Assembly (NCBI GenBank): GCA_018398815.1
Contig: JAFLJL010014716.1
Location: 30,001-94,000, forward strand
Length of the DNA stretch: 64,000 bases
From: Conus ventricosus
Taxonomy: Eukaryota > Mollusca > Gastropoda > Neogastropoda > Conidae
Direction: 5' to 3'
Below are positions 8,030-20,369 of this stretch, piece by piece (the stretch's first letter is position 1; each line of letters begins with the position of its first letter). The notes under the pieces were generated by a model. The model saw only the letters and a program-made list of their open reading frames with translations. It was not told the origin of the DNA and searched no databases. The position numbers and the translations under genes were made by a program.

Positions 8030-11000
8030 CCTCCGAAAAATGTAAATATTGTAAAAAATAAATCTACAGTTGTTTCAAATCAAAATTTTCCAATACAAGT
8101 TTTATATACTAACATTGATGGATTATTAAATAAAAAAGGTGAGCTTCTCGGTTTAATTGATGATAGGAATCCTGATATTATATCCATTACTGAGGCTATT
8201 CCCAAAAATTTGAAAGATTTCAATATTCAGAATTTGCTATTCCTGGTTGTGATTTGTTTATAAGTAATAATTCTAAAAGAGGTGCCTTTTTATATGTTAA
8301 GAGATATTTATGTGCTTACGAATGTAAGGAACTAAATGATGTGGATTTTGAAGAAAGTGTCTGGATTCAATTTAAAAGTAAAGAAAACTTGACTGTTTTA
8401 TTGGAAACATATACAGAAATCCTGCTTCATCGCAAGAAAATGATGATAAACTATTTAAACTTATGAAAATGGAAGCAATACAGTCTTATGATGTTGTGTG
8501 TATTACAGGTGATTTTAATTATCCCGATATTGATTGGAAAGGTACATGTCAAATGAGAGAGATGAACAATTTATAGAGTCTCTAAGGGATGTATATCTTA
8601 CTCAAGTGGTAAAAAATCCGACAAGGAAAAGACTAAATCAGAAAGAGAATATATTAGACTTAGTTTTGGTTAAAGATGAAAGAATGATTTCAAATATTGA
8701 ACATAGTGCCCCAGTTGCAAAAAGTGATCACGAGGTTTTATCATTTTTTTCTGTACATAGAGGGAAAAAAAGAATCCAAAAAGGACGAATATAGATTTGA
8801 TTTCAATAAGGGAAACTATGATAATTTAAGAAAAGACTTGGTATGATAAAATTGGTGTGAAAGTACCCACTTGGATGTGGAAGAGTGCTGGAAAATGATC
8901 AAGAACTCTATTCATAAGTGTATTGATAAATATATTCCAAAAAAAGAGTGTTCAACACATATATTGAAAAAACCATTATGGTTAGATAAGAAGGCTTGGA
9001 GGAAAGTTACAAAAAAACAAAATGCATATAAAAGATTTATGTGCACTAAACAAGGTAGTGAATATATGAAGTACGAGTATATAAGGATGAGGAATAAATG
9101 TGAAAAAATAAAAAGAAAAGAAAGGATCGAATTCGAAAAAAAAGTTGCATCTAATTGTAAAGATCAACCTAAAAAGTTTTGGAAATATGACAATCACAGA
9201 CCAAGACAAATATTGGCATTAGTCCACTGAATACAAAAAATGGTGGTTTAGCAGTGTCAGATGAAGATAAGGCAAATACTTTAAATGACTTCTTTTCCAG
9301 TGTTTTCACAAAAGAAGATAATAGTAATGTTTCCGATCTTGGAAAGTGGTTCAAGGTCCAGTGGAGTCACCATAACAGATAATGTGTATTACACCCAGTG
9401 CAGTTAGAGAGAGACTTAAAAATATAAACCCAAATAAATCTTGTGGACCTGATATGATACCTGCAAGAGTATCTTAAGGAGTCATATAATGAGCTAGCAT
9501 TACCTTTCAGTATTTTGTTTAATAAATCAATTGAATCAGGTGTGGTACCAATGGACTGGAAGTCTGCAAATGTGACAGCTTTATTTAAAAAAGGTACTAG
9601 GACAGATCCTGGAAATTATAGGCCAGTTAGTCTTACATCAATTGTTTGTAAGATTATGGAATCAATTATACGGGATGTGATTGTAGATCATATGACTTTG
9701 AATAATTTATATACAGAGTGCCAGCATGGTTTCCGTAAACATCGATCTTGTGTAACACAACTTTTACTAGTCATGGAAGATTTAACAAAACTCTTAGATA
9801 ATGGCAACAATGTAGATATACTATATTTAGACTTTAAAAAGGCCTTTGATTCTGTTCCCCATGAGAGGCTATTAGTGAAATTATCATCTTATGGAATTAC
9901 AGGTAGAGTGCATACATGGATAAGGGATTTTTTTAACTAAAAGACAGCAAAGAGTTAGAGTAGGAAGCTCATATTCAGATTTTACGGAAGTTTTAAGTGG
10001 TATACCACAAGGGAGTATCTTGGGTCCCGTATTATTTACAATATTCATAAATGATTTGCCAAACTCGGTGGAAAGTATTTGCAATATATTCGCGGACGAT
10101 ACGAAAATTTATAATACAACTTATAATCATAATACATTACAAAATGATAATTGATAGTTTATCCAGATGGTCTGCCACATGGAATTTGCATTTTAATGCG
10201 GACAAGTGCAACGTGTTACATGTTGGACGTAAGAACCCAAGATACCAATATACAATGCTAAACAGTAATACTGGTGAGCGTGCAGATATTTCAACATGGA
10301 TTATGAAAAAGATCTTGGTGTTACTTTTGATTCTGGCCTAGTATTCGATAAGCATATTCAAACTCTATAAAATAAAGCTAATAAAATGATTGGTATAATT
10401 AAACGTACTTTTAGTCATATAGATAAAGATATTTTTTTACAAAAAATATACAAGGCTTTCGTTAGACCTCATTTGGAATATGCCAATACAATTTGGTATC
10501 CACGATTAAAGAGGCAGTCTGCTGCTTTGGAAAGAGTACAAAGAAGAGCAACAAAGCTTGTAAAGAATATACAAAATCTTTCCTATGAAGGTAGGTTAAA
10601 AGCTCTTGGACTGCCTACTCTAAAAACAAGACGAGTGAGGGCGATTTGATCCAAGTCTATAAAATATTTAATTGTGTTGACAATATTCCTATTTCAACAT
10701 TTTTTACTGCATCAAGAGTTGATATTACCAGAAATAGTGTGAATAAAATTTATCATGAATATTATCGCACTAACCTAAGAAAATTTTCTTTTAGTAACAG
10801 AGTAACAAATCTTTGGAATAAATTAACCCTAACATTAAATGTGCACAAAATACTAACCGTTTCAAAAGCTCTATCGATGATAGTGTACTATTGAAGACTA
10901 TTTATTTTGACTATGATAAATAAAGACTTGAGCGAGTTAAAGACCTGACCGTGTGAAGACAGATAACACAGAAGGGACATGTAAAGCCAGTTCTGGCTAT

Positions 11001-11050
11001 AATTGCTAAAGGCAATTGTCCCTACAAACCTAAACCTAAACCTAAAAAAT
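8030..11050 (+). mobile_element. Jockey/CR1-group non-LTR retrotransposon, 5'-truncated and decayed
   Basis: The + strand carries, in order: an apurinic endonuclease domain (TNIDGLLNKKGELL near 8110, PDIISITE, GDFNYPDIDW near 8510, and the SDHEVLSF motif near 8725); a reverse transcriptase domain (GNYRPVSLTSIVCKIMES near 9620, LYLDFKKAFDSVPHERLL near 9825, FADD at 10089-10100); and a C-terminal domain (RPHLEYANTIWYP near 10465). Several frameshifts and stops break it into frames at 7967, 8254, 8534, 8871, 9515, 10051, 10386 and 10646. It ends in a short AAACCT-repeat tail (11026-11047). The catalytic Asp pair is preserved, but the element cannot make a full protein. Confidence 0.85.
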
Positions 11051-11336
11051 CTCCGCCATCTTCTTTTAACAAGGGAAGCGACTCTAGATTGTGGCAGGTG
11101 TGCAGTTGTTTCCCTTGACTCATGGTCGTACACCAATGGTACGAAGGTCGTAAATTTCAGCAAAACAAAGGTCGCAAGTCGCGTTTTAGAGGAAGTCGCT
11201 TAAGAGGGGTCGTTTTGATAGTAAAATGCATCCGTGCAAAAAAAAACTCAGTCTAAATAGAGAGTTCTCTTCACAGAGGTCTTATAATAGAGGTATACTG
11301 TCTTGGAGGTTTTACAAAAAGAACAGTTTAATTACA

Positions 11337-11436
11337 CATACTATACCGTGGCCACAAATGCAATAAGCGCAGCAATTTGCTATCCCTGCTCGAAACAATA
11401 AAGTCCTTACGGACAAACAAAACCCCTGAAAAGGGC
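11337..11436 (+). repeat. DIRS left inverted terminal repeat
   Basis: Pairs with 17023-17125. CCGTGG, GCAATTTGCTATCCCTGC, GTCCTTACGGAC and CCCCTGAAAAGGGC occur in the same order in the reverse complement of the right end. Confidence 0.8.
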
Positions 11437-13800
11437 CTCGTGCCTCGCGCATGCATCAGAATAGTCCTTTTTTTTTCCTCGCAGCCATTTTCCTCGTTAA
11501 GCCGCGTGTACATGAACGCAAAGTAATTTTGACTTTTCTCGCAATCGATCGATTGTATGATGCTGTTCGTTGGTGCCTTGCTTATGTTTTCACTAAGGAA
11601 AACGTATGTGAAGCGATATTGGGTGGTCAGGCGAGAAATAAGAAGGTTTAGTCTCTCGATTCCCACAATCTCGCCGGCCGCGCTTTGTCTATAGCCCCCG
11701 CCAATTCCTCTCCTCCCTTAGCGCACTTTCCCTCCGAGTTCACCTCACTCAGAAAGCTTCGGTTCTGTTGTCGTGACAGCAGCTCTCATTCTCGCAACCC
11801 ACAATTCGTGACTGGTGAACGGCTCAGCTTCGTTTTCTGTCGATCCCGTCACAAGCGACTCTTTCCTCGCAACCCCTTCATTTTGTGGCGAGTGATTCAG
11901 CACAGCTCAGGTTCTGTTTGATCACGCCCCTATGCCCCATAACGGCGAGCGACTCAGCCTCGGTTCCGTCGCACTGATTAGTACAAACCCCGTGTTCAGT
12001 GTTCTACGCACACCATTCGATTCCCAAGGCAGAATCGAAAGGTGTAACGGGGGCCTCTAACGGAGGGCCGGCAATGAGGGGACTATGCGTCACCACCCCC
12101 CTCGCCCGTAAGAATGTGCGATCCAAGGAAACAACTCCTGCCCTCAAGGGCTCGAATCTATTCGCCCCCGGTTTGTTTCCCTTTCCCCCCCGCCTCATGT
12201 GTCTGCCTCGCTTTGGGCAGTACCCGGGGTGTCGTCCCTCCTCTCTCCATCCCTAGCAACCCCTTCAGGACCTGGCGCATTCGGACCCCCCCACTTTCAG
12301 GGTTGGGCCATCAGCCACATTTATCAGCCCCCCCTATCATGGGTCCAGGCCCTTTGCCTTGGGCGCCATTGGGCCCAATGGCAATATCCCCCCGAACATG
12401 GGCCTTTCCTCGAGCCCTCTTCTCCGGGGTTTTCCCTGTGCCGGGTTTAATTATGCCCAGCCCTCACCAGTGCAGGCATCTGCCTCCCAGGCTCCCTCTG
12501 CCCTTCCCGGGGTCTGACCCCTCTCCCCGTGATGTCTGGGGGAACCGCCATCCCAGGCCACACAGGGGCCCTCGCCGCGCTCTCGCTTCACCGGGGGCGG
12601 CCACTTCCATCGGTTTGTGGGTCCGACCTGGCGGACTTCAGAGTCAGAGGAAGAGACCGGTCAACACCGGATCTTATTCTTTCCAAGAACTCGGTGGCTG
12701 TGCTGGCTTCCTGGTTCCGGGGGCAGTGTCAACCTCAGGAGGTCTGGGCCCCCAGCCCCTTCGGCAGCGGAACTGCCCTGGGATCCTCATCGCCCATTCG
12801 GCGGCTAGGCCCACCTCTCTCCTTAAAGGAGTCAGTTAGAGCCGACTGCATGAGGAGGGCCCCAAATACGAATCAGGGGCACGGAGGCGCGAGACCCCCC
12901 CCCGAGGCCTAGGTTCGTCCCAGATTTCCCTTCCCGTTGGGCGTGCGGGAAATACCCTTAACGCAGAGAGTCTTCCATTTGCCAAGAAGGCCTTGGCAAA
13001 TGAACACTATCCCGAAGCCACTCTTCCCCCTCTTCTCCAGGGGAACCTCCTACTGGTCCAGGAGAGGTCGAAATCGCACACTAGGCACTTGTCCCTCTCA
13101 GAGCGCTGCCTTTGCGGAGTGGGAAGAGTCTGCGCGGGAGGGGTTTTGGAAGGCCATAACTAGTTATGGATTCCTTTCCTAGGGGAACAAGTGTCCTGCC
13201 CTAAGGGATCCTGATTCTGATTCGTCCGCCATCCCGCCAGTCCGCGACACCAACTGCTGTGGTAGCCTGTATCCGACAATGGCTGAAGGCTTAAGTTAAT
13301 CGGCTGGGGCCTTCACTAGGCTCCATCTGAACTCAGTTCTGGCTAGAAGATGCGTCCTATTGGCATCTTCTTGACCCGTTCTCCAACTGCCCGCGCTTAC
13401 CCTCAGAGCCTTGCCTGTCAAGTCAGGGTCTCTGTTCGGGAATCACGTGCAGCCACCAACAAGAGCCAGCCGAGATTTAGGCGTGACCTCGCCTTTCGTC
13501 AGTCCCCCACCCCCACGCCCCTGTTCAAAACGCAAGGCGCCAGCGCCTATTCTCGTCAAACTCGAGGGTCCTTCTCAACCCAAGGGAACGACGGTCATTT
13601 GGACCCCGGGGGGACCAGAGGCAGGCAACCAAAGCAGGGGTCGGCCTCCGACTCGGCCGGCGGGTCCGAAAAGCTCCCACGCTCCGACGGCCCACCCCCA
13701 ATGACTCGCCCCGACCTGGGTACTTCACCCCAGGGCAGCCCCCTGTGGGCAGTCCTGTTCCAGGCAACTGAGGAGACTGGAAGCGGCTTCCCGCAAGCCC

Positions 13801-14400
13801 TTGGGCTCAGCGGGTGATCAGGTCGGGGTACGTCATCCTTGGGGTGCAGTGAAGGCTCCTCTCACGCTTCCCCTCCCCCTTTCGCACCTCTCGGGTCTGG
13901 CGGCCTCTCAGGCCTTAGACCAGGAGTTCTACGCTGTTAGCCAAGGGAGCCACAGAGGGAAGTTCTCTTCCAATCCTCACCGGGATTTTTATGAGCCGCC
14001 TTTTTGTGGTCCCCAAAGCTCCGGAGGATGGAGACCGGGTTTCGGGAACTTTCGCCATGAACAAGTTTCTTATCGTCACCGTTTCGGATTGAAACCCCCA
14101 TGTCAGTCCGCGAAGCCATGCTCCCGCGACTGGGCGGTATCCATCGACTTGAAGGATGCATACTTCCACTCTTGATCCACCCAAGGGACAAGGAATTCCC
14201 TTCCGCTTCGAGTGGAGAAGGCCGTGTTTATTCAGTTCAGGCTCTTCCCCGCTTTGGCCTAGCCCCGGCCCCCTGGGTTTTCACCACGAAGGTGGCACGT
14301 GAACTTTGCTTGCACGTTCGGGAGAAAGGAATTCGTTTGAAGCCTATCTATAGACGAATGCTTCTCCTTGCCCATCCAGCACTCTGGTGCCCCAGCAAGC
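13801..14400 (+). pseudogene. DIRS reverse transcriptase remnant
   Basis: The frame from 13801 reads SSGGWRPGF near 14020 and AVSIDLKDAYFHS near 14136. It is followed in other frames by a VYSVQALPRFGLAPAPWVFT segment and REKGIRLKPI. This matches the DIRS-type RT blocks 'SGGWRP', 'SIDLKDAYFHIPI' and 'FGLAPAPWVFTKV'. The expected YLDDWLL catalytic motif reads as YRRMLLL, so the active site is destroyed or shifted. Confidence 0.85.
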
Positions 14401-15029
14401 CCTAACAGGATTTAAGAGCCTCTGTCAGCCAGCTGGGAATCGTTCAGCAACGAGAAAATCCGATCATCACACCCCGTCGCAACAGGTTCAGTTTCTGCAT
14501 GTCCTTCCCACACCACCGACTGCCCCTGGTCTCTCTCCGACCCGCCCAGCGCCTTGTTCGCCCCAGCCACCTCTTGGCCAACCTCAATTCCTTTGGATCA
14601 GGCGCCAGCCAGCAAAGCTGGCCACTCTTCTGGTCTGATGGTGTCCTTGGCCCCTTAGTGCCCCTCCGACGTCTGCACAAACGCCGTTTTTCAACGCCTT
14701 TTTCGTCAGCGTTGGTCCTCAGGCACTGCAGTCTTGGGGACTTTCCGATCCCTCTCGGGCCAGTGGTTTCCAGTCATCGTGGTACAATTGGCACTCCTCA
14801 GTCCTGCTAGCTTCAAGGGAGTCCCATCTCTCACCCCTCCTCCACAGGAGGGACCTGTCACTCTGACGCGTCCCAGTCCGGGTGGGGTGGCCCACGTCAG
14901 ATACTCTGACGCTCCGGGCAAATGGTCCCCGGAGATGAGGGTCCTGGTCATAACAATCGGCTGAGAGCAGAAGCCGTCTCCAAGCCCTCAAGGAGTTTCT
15001 TCTTCCTTCCAGAAAGGAAACCACATTCT

Positions 15030-15460
15030 CCTCAAACACCGACAACACGACGGTGGCGTGTTATATCAACAAGCCAGGGGGGGGGTGGGGGGGGGGGGGG
15101 GGGGGGGCGCGTTTCTCACTCCCTGTCCCCTGAGGACGGAACAGCTGCTTCTTTGTGCGAGACACAATCAATCCGGATCTTGGCCAGCATGTTCCCGGGA
15201 AGATCAACTTCTCGCGGACTCCCTCAGCAGGTTTCGCACATGGTTCTTCCCTCAGAATGGACTCTCGTCCACATCGATCCTAGAACCTCTCTGGACTGTA
15301 GGTTCAAACCACAGGTGGGACCAGTTCGCCACCCGGTTCACCCACCGTCTCCAGCTGTATGTCTCCCAAGTTCCGGATCCGGCAGCGTGGGCCGTGGACG
15401 CCCAGTCCATCCCTTGGTCCGGCCTACTGGCTTCCTTTCCCCCGTTCCCCATACGGGAAA
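15030..15460 (+). pseudogene. DIRS RNase H remnant
   Basis: The frame from 15058 contains LLADSLSRF (ADSLSR at 15214-15231) and then DQFATRFTHRLQLYVSQVPD and AWAVDAQSIPWSGL, the signature end of DIRS/Pat RNase H regions. A run of G at 15076-15107 interrupts the protein upstream. Confidence 0.8.
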
Positions 15461-16039
15461 GGTTTTACTCACGCAAGCCGGGAAGATGCAGCCACGCTTA
15501 TCTGGTGGCTCCCCACGCTGGCCGCCAAGCGTGGTTTTCCGAACTGTTACAACCTGTCGCACGAGCCCCCGATACCCGCTCGCCTTAAGGCAAGGTCCCC
15601 CTGCTCCAGCCGCGTCAGGCATTCCACAACGGCAATCCAAACTGCTGCATCTTCACGCCTGGCTACTGTGCGGGACCGCTGTCCCTGCAACGGGGCCGCC
15701 TCCCCAGCGGTAATGGCCTGTGGAACACTGCCCACAGGGCAGGCACCCAAAGTGTCTATAGTGTCCACTGGAATTGCGGCTATCTTGGTGCCCAGCCACG
15801 CGTATCACCTCATTCTCCTTCTCAATGCCAAATGGCTAACTACCTAGCCTTTCTGTCATCGGAGAAAATCCTTTCAGCCTCCTCTGTTAAGTTCACAGGG
15901 CGGCTATTTCCACCACTATCCGCCAGTTAGTGGGGCCCCCTCCTTCGGGACACCCTCTTTCTGCCGGATCTGGTCAAAGTTAGCGGCCCAACAGGAGGCC
16001 CGATCCCCCGTCCGAGTCCCGGCGTGGATCTATTTCTTA

Positions 16040-16500
16040 GTCCTCCTCCTCCCTCAGGCTCCCCCTTACGAGCCCATCCGGAGTGGTTCCTGAAATTCCT
16101 TTTCCTTCAAAACAGCCTTTCTCGTTTCCCTGGCCTCGGGGAGGCGCAGCAGTGAGGTCCACGCCCTTAGTGGCCTGCCTGGGGACGTCGCTTGTCCGAA
16201 CCGGATGGCTCGATGTCTCGTTCGCCACCTCCCAGACTTTTAAGCGAAAAAACAGATGCCAGGTTACTTCTTCCCCGCCCATCTCCATTCTCCTCTCACT
16301 TCTATTCTCGCCCCGGACGACGAGGACCGCACTCTCAGTCCGGATTCGCTGCTTTGCGGGAGTAAATAGGAAACGCCAAACGAATCTTCCGTTCCCTAGC
16401 AGCTTGCCACCTGATTCTCTCCTTACAACGAAGGTTATAAGGAGGACTACAGCCGCGCTTCAATCTCTCGATGGCTGAGAGAAGAGTCATTAAAGCTGCG
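16040..16500 (+). pseudogene. DIRS tyrosine recombinase remnant
   Basis: Across frames the sequence reads LSGLPGDVA near 16165, LTSILAPDDEDRTLSP near 16290-16345 and IRRTTAALQSL near 16435. This is the order found in DIRS tyrosine recombinases ('FLAPDDEDRSLCPVRAL ... DIRRTT'). Frameshifts separate the blocks and the catalytic Tyr cannot be placed. Confidence 0.65.
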
Positions 16501-16828
16501 TAACGCGAGACCCTGAAGGGGAATTTTGGCATGTTTTCCCTCACCTAGACCACATGAGAATTAGTGCATGGGCGTCTTCGCTGGCAGTTAGCTCATAAGC
16601 CAGCATTCAGGTGTGTTAGATGCCGCATAATTTGCGGTCCCTAGCACCTCATCCAGTTTCTACCTACGCGACGTTTCCCGTCTGCGTGATGCTGGGTCTA
16701 GGGGCATCGCATTCCGCTGTGGTGGGCCAACATTCCATCTCCTCCGCCACACGATCGGCCCTTCTTTGCTCCTCCAGGGCGGTAACCAGGGAGCCCTCCC
16801 TTCCAGGTAGTGCGACTCTGGCATTAGA

Positions 16829-16909
16829 GTGAGCCACGGTATAGTAAGTAATTAATAGGAAATTTTCCATTCTAAAATTACTTTAATCTAACAACTAACC
16901 GTGGCTCAC
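16829..16909. repeat. Internal complementary repeat of the DIRS element
   Basis: GTGAGCCACGGT (16829-16840) and ACCGTGGCTCAC (16898-16909) are inverted. The ~55-bp interval between them is itself related, inverted, to 17110-17170 (TCTAAAATTA, TTAATCTAA). DIRS elements need an internal region complementary to their ends for circular DNA formation, and this is a good candidate. Confidence 0.55.
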
Positions 16910-17022
16910 GCAGAGACACTCCCTACCTCACTCCCCGCCTTCCTGGTTCCATCAGGAGTTCTCAGTCAGTTGTAAATAAACCTCGAAAAAGAGGAACTAA
17001 TTCTGAGCATACCGAGCACGAT

Positions 17023-17125
17023 GCCCTTTCAGGGGTATTGTTGTCCGTACGGACTAAATATGTATACAGGCAGGGATAGCAAATTGCTTGCCGCTTAATT
17101 GCATTAGAGAGCCACGGTAAGTATG
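17023..17125 (-). repeat. DIRS right inverted terminal repeat
   Basis: Reverse complement of the left repeat at 11337-11436, with the block order preserved and scattered substitutions. Confidence 0.8.
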
Positions 17126-17184
17126 TTTAGATTAACGATAATTTTAGAATGAAAATTTTTTCCTATTTTTTTTTCAGGATACTA

Positions 17185-17540
17185 CAAACAAATTGCACCA
17201 AATAAAATCAGTGTAAACAATGAAAAGAGATGTGACTAATGTTCAACATCAGCACAACACATGACAGTCATATAAATCCAAGGAATGTTGTTTCTTGATG
17301 ACAATCTCTCATAATTGGGGGTACTATTTGTTGGTAAGAAGGGCATAATCAAGCTTTTCACGGTATGTTCACTAACAGGTACATATTACTCCATATATAG
17401 TTGAGGATTATTGTTAGAATTTTTGTGGATTACTAATATAACTTCTATCCTCTTTCTACAATTTCACATCATTCTATATTGGTTTTGTATTTTATGATGA
17501 TGGTTTCACGACATAAATCATGTGACTAAAACACACACAT
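17185..17540. repeat. Dispersed repeat, copy 2
   Basis: Matches about 6595-6960 in the same orientation with several single-base gaps. It lies directly right of the DIRS element. Confidence 0.7.
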
Positions 17541-17703
17541 CACACACACAACACACACAAAACACACAAAACACACACACAACCCAACACACACACACAC
17601 ACGCATACACAACAACACACACCTACACACACACACACACACACACACCCACACAACACACCCCCACAACAACAACATGCATCTACACACAAAACAGCTT
17701 CCT

Positions 17704-17739
<36 letters not shown>

Positions 17740-17939
17740 ACACACACAACATTACACATATGCACAAACAACCCCAAACAGTATCACACCACAAAGAATG
17801 GTAACATATAAAAACACCACAATGATACAAACAAAAAAAATGCTGTGGATAGTTGCTTCTGGTTTATACAAAATGAACAAAACATATATGGAAAACTTGC
17901 ATACCGAAATAAACTAATGCTTAGGCGCGCGCGTGCGCG

Positions 17940-17976
<37 letters not shown>

Positions 17977-17981
17977 ACACA

Positions 17982-18023
<42 letters not shown>
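17527..18023. repeat. (CA)n-rich tracts
   Basis: Imperfect CA repeats at 17527-17760 and a purer run at 17941-18023, preceded by a GCGCGC/GTGCGC purine-pyrimidine alternation at 17924-17940. About 180 bp of unique sequence separates them. Confidence 0.9.
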
Positions 18024-18025
<2 letters not shown>

Positions 18026-19065
18026 CCACCAATCCATACAGTCATTATTTGCCATAATTGTAGTTTCAGAAGGAAAAGGGGCACAGAAGAGAAATACAAT
18101 ATGCATAGTCAAGGAATGAAGAATCAAGTAGTAAAAACAAAAACAAAACAAAACAAACCAACAAACGAAAAAATAGAGCTACTTGCCTTGAAACCAGTTT
18201 CTGGTCATGAAAGAACTGAAGACTGGAACTTTGTACAGCTGAAAATTGGCACAGTTGACTTGCAGACCCAGAATTCCCAGTCAAAAACAGCTGCAGGTTG
18301 AATGGCTGTGCACCTCTTTCTCTCCATTCATTGATCAGCTGTTGCTGGAACCACGCCCCATGCCACCCCCCTGGCCGCTCCACGGGACCTTCACCGTCGT
18401 TCTGAGCCCGTACCATGTCCCCACCACCCCGTTCGTCAAGAAAGGAGGGGTGCGTGCTCGTCACAGGCTCGCGTTCGGCAATTTCCGCTTCGTCGCCCCC
18501 TAACGGCTCTTTCTTTAACTGATGTGTTGTGAACAGAACAGTGAAGCCACGTCATCACCAGCAGTATCACCGAAAAAGTGATAGTGCTGATTCCCATCCG
18601 GCCTCCTCCTCATCGCCTAGTAACAGGATCCGATCCTCAAAGTCTTCTTCACATACTTGATACTATAAACGTCATCTAAAATGTCGAGGGCATGTGACGC
18701 TTGGAAACGGGACGCGTCCGACGAGGTGCTAGGTTGACGCCAACTTGACTATGCTTATTCAGCTGTGACCTCTCACACGCAATATTGCATAACATGTGGT
18801 TCTGCTGGCTGCTCGCGAGAAGGGAAAGGGGCTGTTTCCATGACACCAGTAGAAGAGGTGAGAACATTTTTTAGAGGTCGACTCCCAAGTAGATTTTTCT
18901 GCTTTCTGTTACCGACGAAGACACTCCTTGTTCGGGGCGTAGCGGTATTTCAGTTTTCTGCGGCTTTCTGAACAGTGTTACTCGTTCCAGGCAGGGAATG
19001 GGTAAAGAAAGTAAGTATTAGTATAGTTGATTTTTATAGCTTTTTGTGTTTAAAAAAAAAAAAAG
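18024..19065. other. No identifiable gene
   Basis: Mixed-composition sequence. A GC-richer stretch at 18300-18505 is open on both strands (+ 18246-18503; - 18464-18066), but I recognise no domain and cannot choose a strand. It may be a fragment of another element within the composite. Confidence 0.4.
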
Positions 19066-20369
19066 GTAAACAAGTGGGGTAACGTTTGCCTCCCATAAGA
19101 AAACCCTGACACAGAGTAACTTTTATTCAAGACTGGCACAGTAATAAAGACGAAGACAAATACATAATAGACAAACAATCTGATAGTGGGGGATGGGGGG
19201 GTGGGCACGGCCTGTTCAGAAGCAAGTTACTTAGTTTTTGAGTCGCAGGGGAGTTTACAGCTGCGATACCAACTGAGAATGCAGGTTAGGGAAAGAATGT
19301 TTTCGCAGCCGCTCACCACCAGCCAGCTAACCGCACTGTTTTCGCCAACTGAATGTCATCTGTGCATTGCTGGTCTGCAGCAATGCGTTCGGCAAGGTTG
19401 ATAGGCATTACAAATGGGGCTGTAGGGTTGGATAATTAGTTTTTAGTCATGTAACATGTAATATATCTGCACTATTGAGTTGGACTGAATTGGCGAATCC
19501 CAACAATTCTTTTTTACCAAACTCGATGGGTTTTTTTTTCTTGTAGTACATAGATGCCGCATGAAAGTTGTACGCATAGTGGTCAGGCTAATTAGAACAA
19601 TGACAACAAACTCAATATTGTGCAAAAAATGAAGTCATCACTTTCTGGGAAAGTTAATTTTCCATAGTTATGTAGTACACAAGTTTGATACATGCCTCTG
19701 CTCCAGACTACAGCAACCAAATATGTTTGGATTCATATGTGAAAAGACTGTGTTTGTTTGCCCTTTCACTATGTGTCTCATTTTAGGAGGAAAAATGTAA
19801 AAAAAGCTGTGTGGGGGGCGAATACAGGCAGGCCATCAACTTAACAGTCCTCATAGTAATGACTTGCTAGATTGGGACTTGAGGAGGGGGCCAGTATGAA
19901 GATGGAGAAAATGGGACACATGAAATTAAGAATCATATTATTACAGATAATATGAAACTCTTCAGCAGCTGCTGCACATGGGAATCATCGCAATCCCTTT
20001 GAAGGCAGATTTTTTTGCTTTTTTATACAAATTATCTGCCTTCTCCAAAAGGGATTGCAATGGTTCCCTTGTGCAGCTACTGAGAGTTTTCATTACATTG
20101 ATCTGTAATATATTTCTAATTTCATGTTCCCAGTTTCTCCATCTTCGAACTGCCCCCTCCTTAATCCCAAGCTTTGCCAAGTCATTCATTGTGAGGGACA
20201 AATAGTTGTTGGCAGGCGCTTGGTTTTTTTCCCCCACCATTAGATTGTTCGTCTTTGTTTTTGTCTGACTTTATGCAAGTTTAAAAGGCTACTGCCTCGT
20301 GTCTTGAATAAAAGTTACTCTGTGTCACGGTTTTCTTATTGGGAGCAAAAAGGGACCCCACTTGTTTAC
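19066..20369. mobile_element. 1.3-kb element with ~68-bp inverted ends
   Basis: The left arm 19066-19133 and right arm 20301-20369 are inverted copies. GTAAACAAGTGGGGT, ATAAGAAAACC, TGACACAGAGTAAC and TTTTATTCAAGAC occur in the same order, with a few mismatches near GTTTGCCTCCC. Each arm contains an AATAAA-like hexamer in one orientation. I cannot assign a superfamily and no clear target duplication is visible. Confidence 0.7.
19962..20240 (-). CDS. Unrecognised 92-codon open frame inside the long-TIR element
   Basis: A - strand ORF that starts MVGEKNQAPANNYLSLTMND and is rich in Lys, Leu and Asn, with possible amphipathic helices (AVRRWRNWEHEIRNILQ, LLEKADNLYKKAKKSAF). It could be an N-terminal exon or fragment of a transposase. 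No family is recognised and it may be non-coding. Confidence 0.25.
   Translation of the reverse strand: MVGEKNQAPANNYLSLTMNDLAKLGIKEGAVRRWRNWEHEIRNILQINVMKTLSSCTREPLQSLLEKADNLYKKAKKSAFKGIAMIPMCSSC

Larger units (their letters stand above)
7317..11300 (-). mobile_element. pogo/Tigger-like element split by a LINE
   Basis: The left end CAGTGAAACCTCTATTTTAA (7317) and the right end, whose reverse complement begins CAGTATACCTCTATTATAAG (ending 11300), form imperfect inverted repeats of the pogo/Tigger type. A TA precedes the left end, but the right flank is TC, so the target duplication is not clean. A transposase N-terminus lies on the - strand (7800-8025). A LINE of about 3 kb is inserted near the transposase start. 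Confidence 0.55.
11337..17125 (+). mobile_element. DIRS-like tyrosine-recombinase retrotransposon, decayed, with both inverted terminal repeats
   Basis: About 100-bp inverted repeats at 11337-11436 and 17023-17125 (shared GCAATTTGCTATCCCTGC and CCTGAAAAGGGC/GCCCTTTCAGG segments) bracket 5.8 kb. This is close to a full-length DIRS element. In order it contains a Pro-rich gag-like region (about 12000-13780), a reverse transcriptase (13801-14400), RNase H (about 15030-15450) and a tyrosine recombinase remnant (about 16040-16500). The interior is GC-rich, unlike the low-GC surroundings. Many frameshifts and a lost YLDD motif make it inactive. No target duplication is seen, as expected for recombinase-mediated integration. 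Confidence 0.85.

Noticed and set aside
18246..18505. GC-rich open frame on both strands, possible exon
   Set aside because: No recognisable domain, strand undecidable, and located inside a mobile-element composite.
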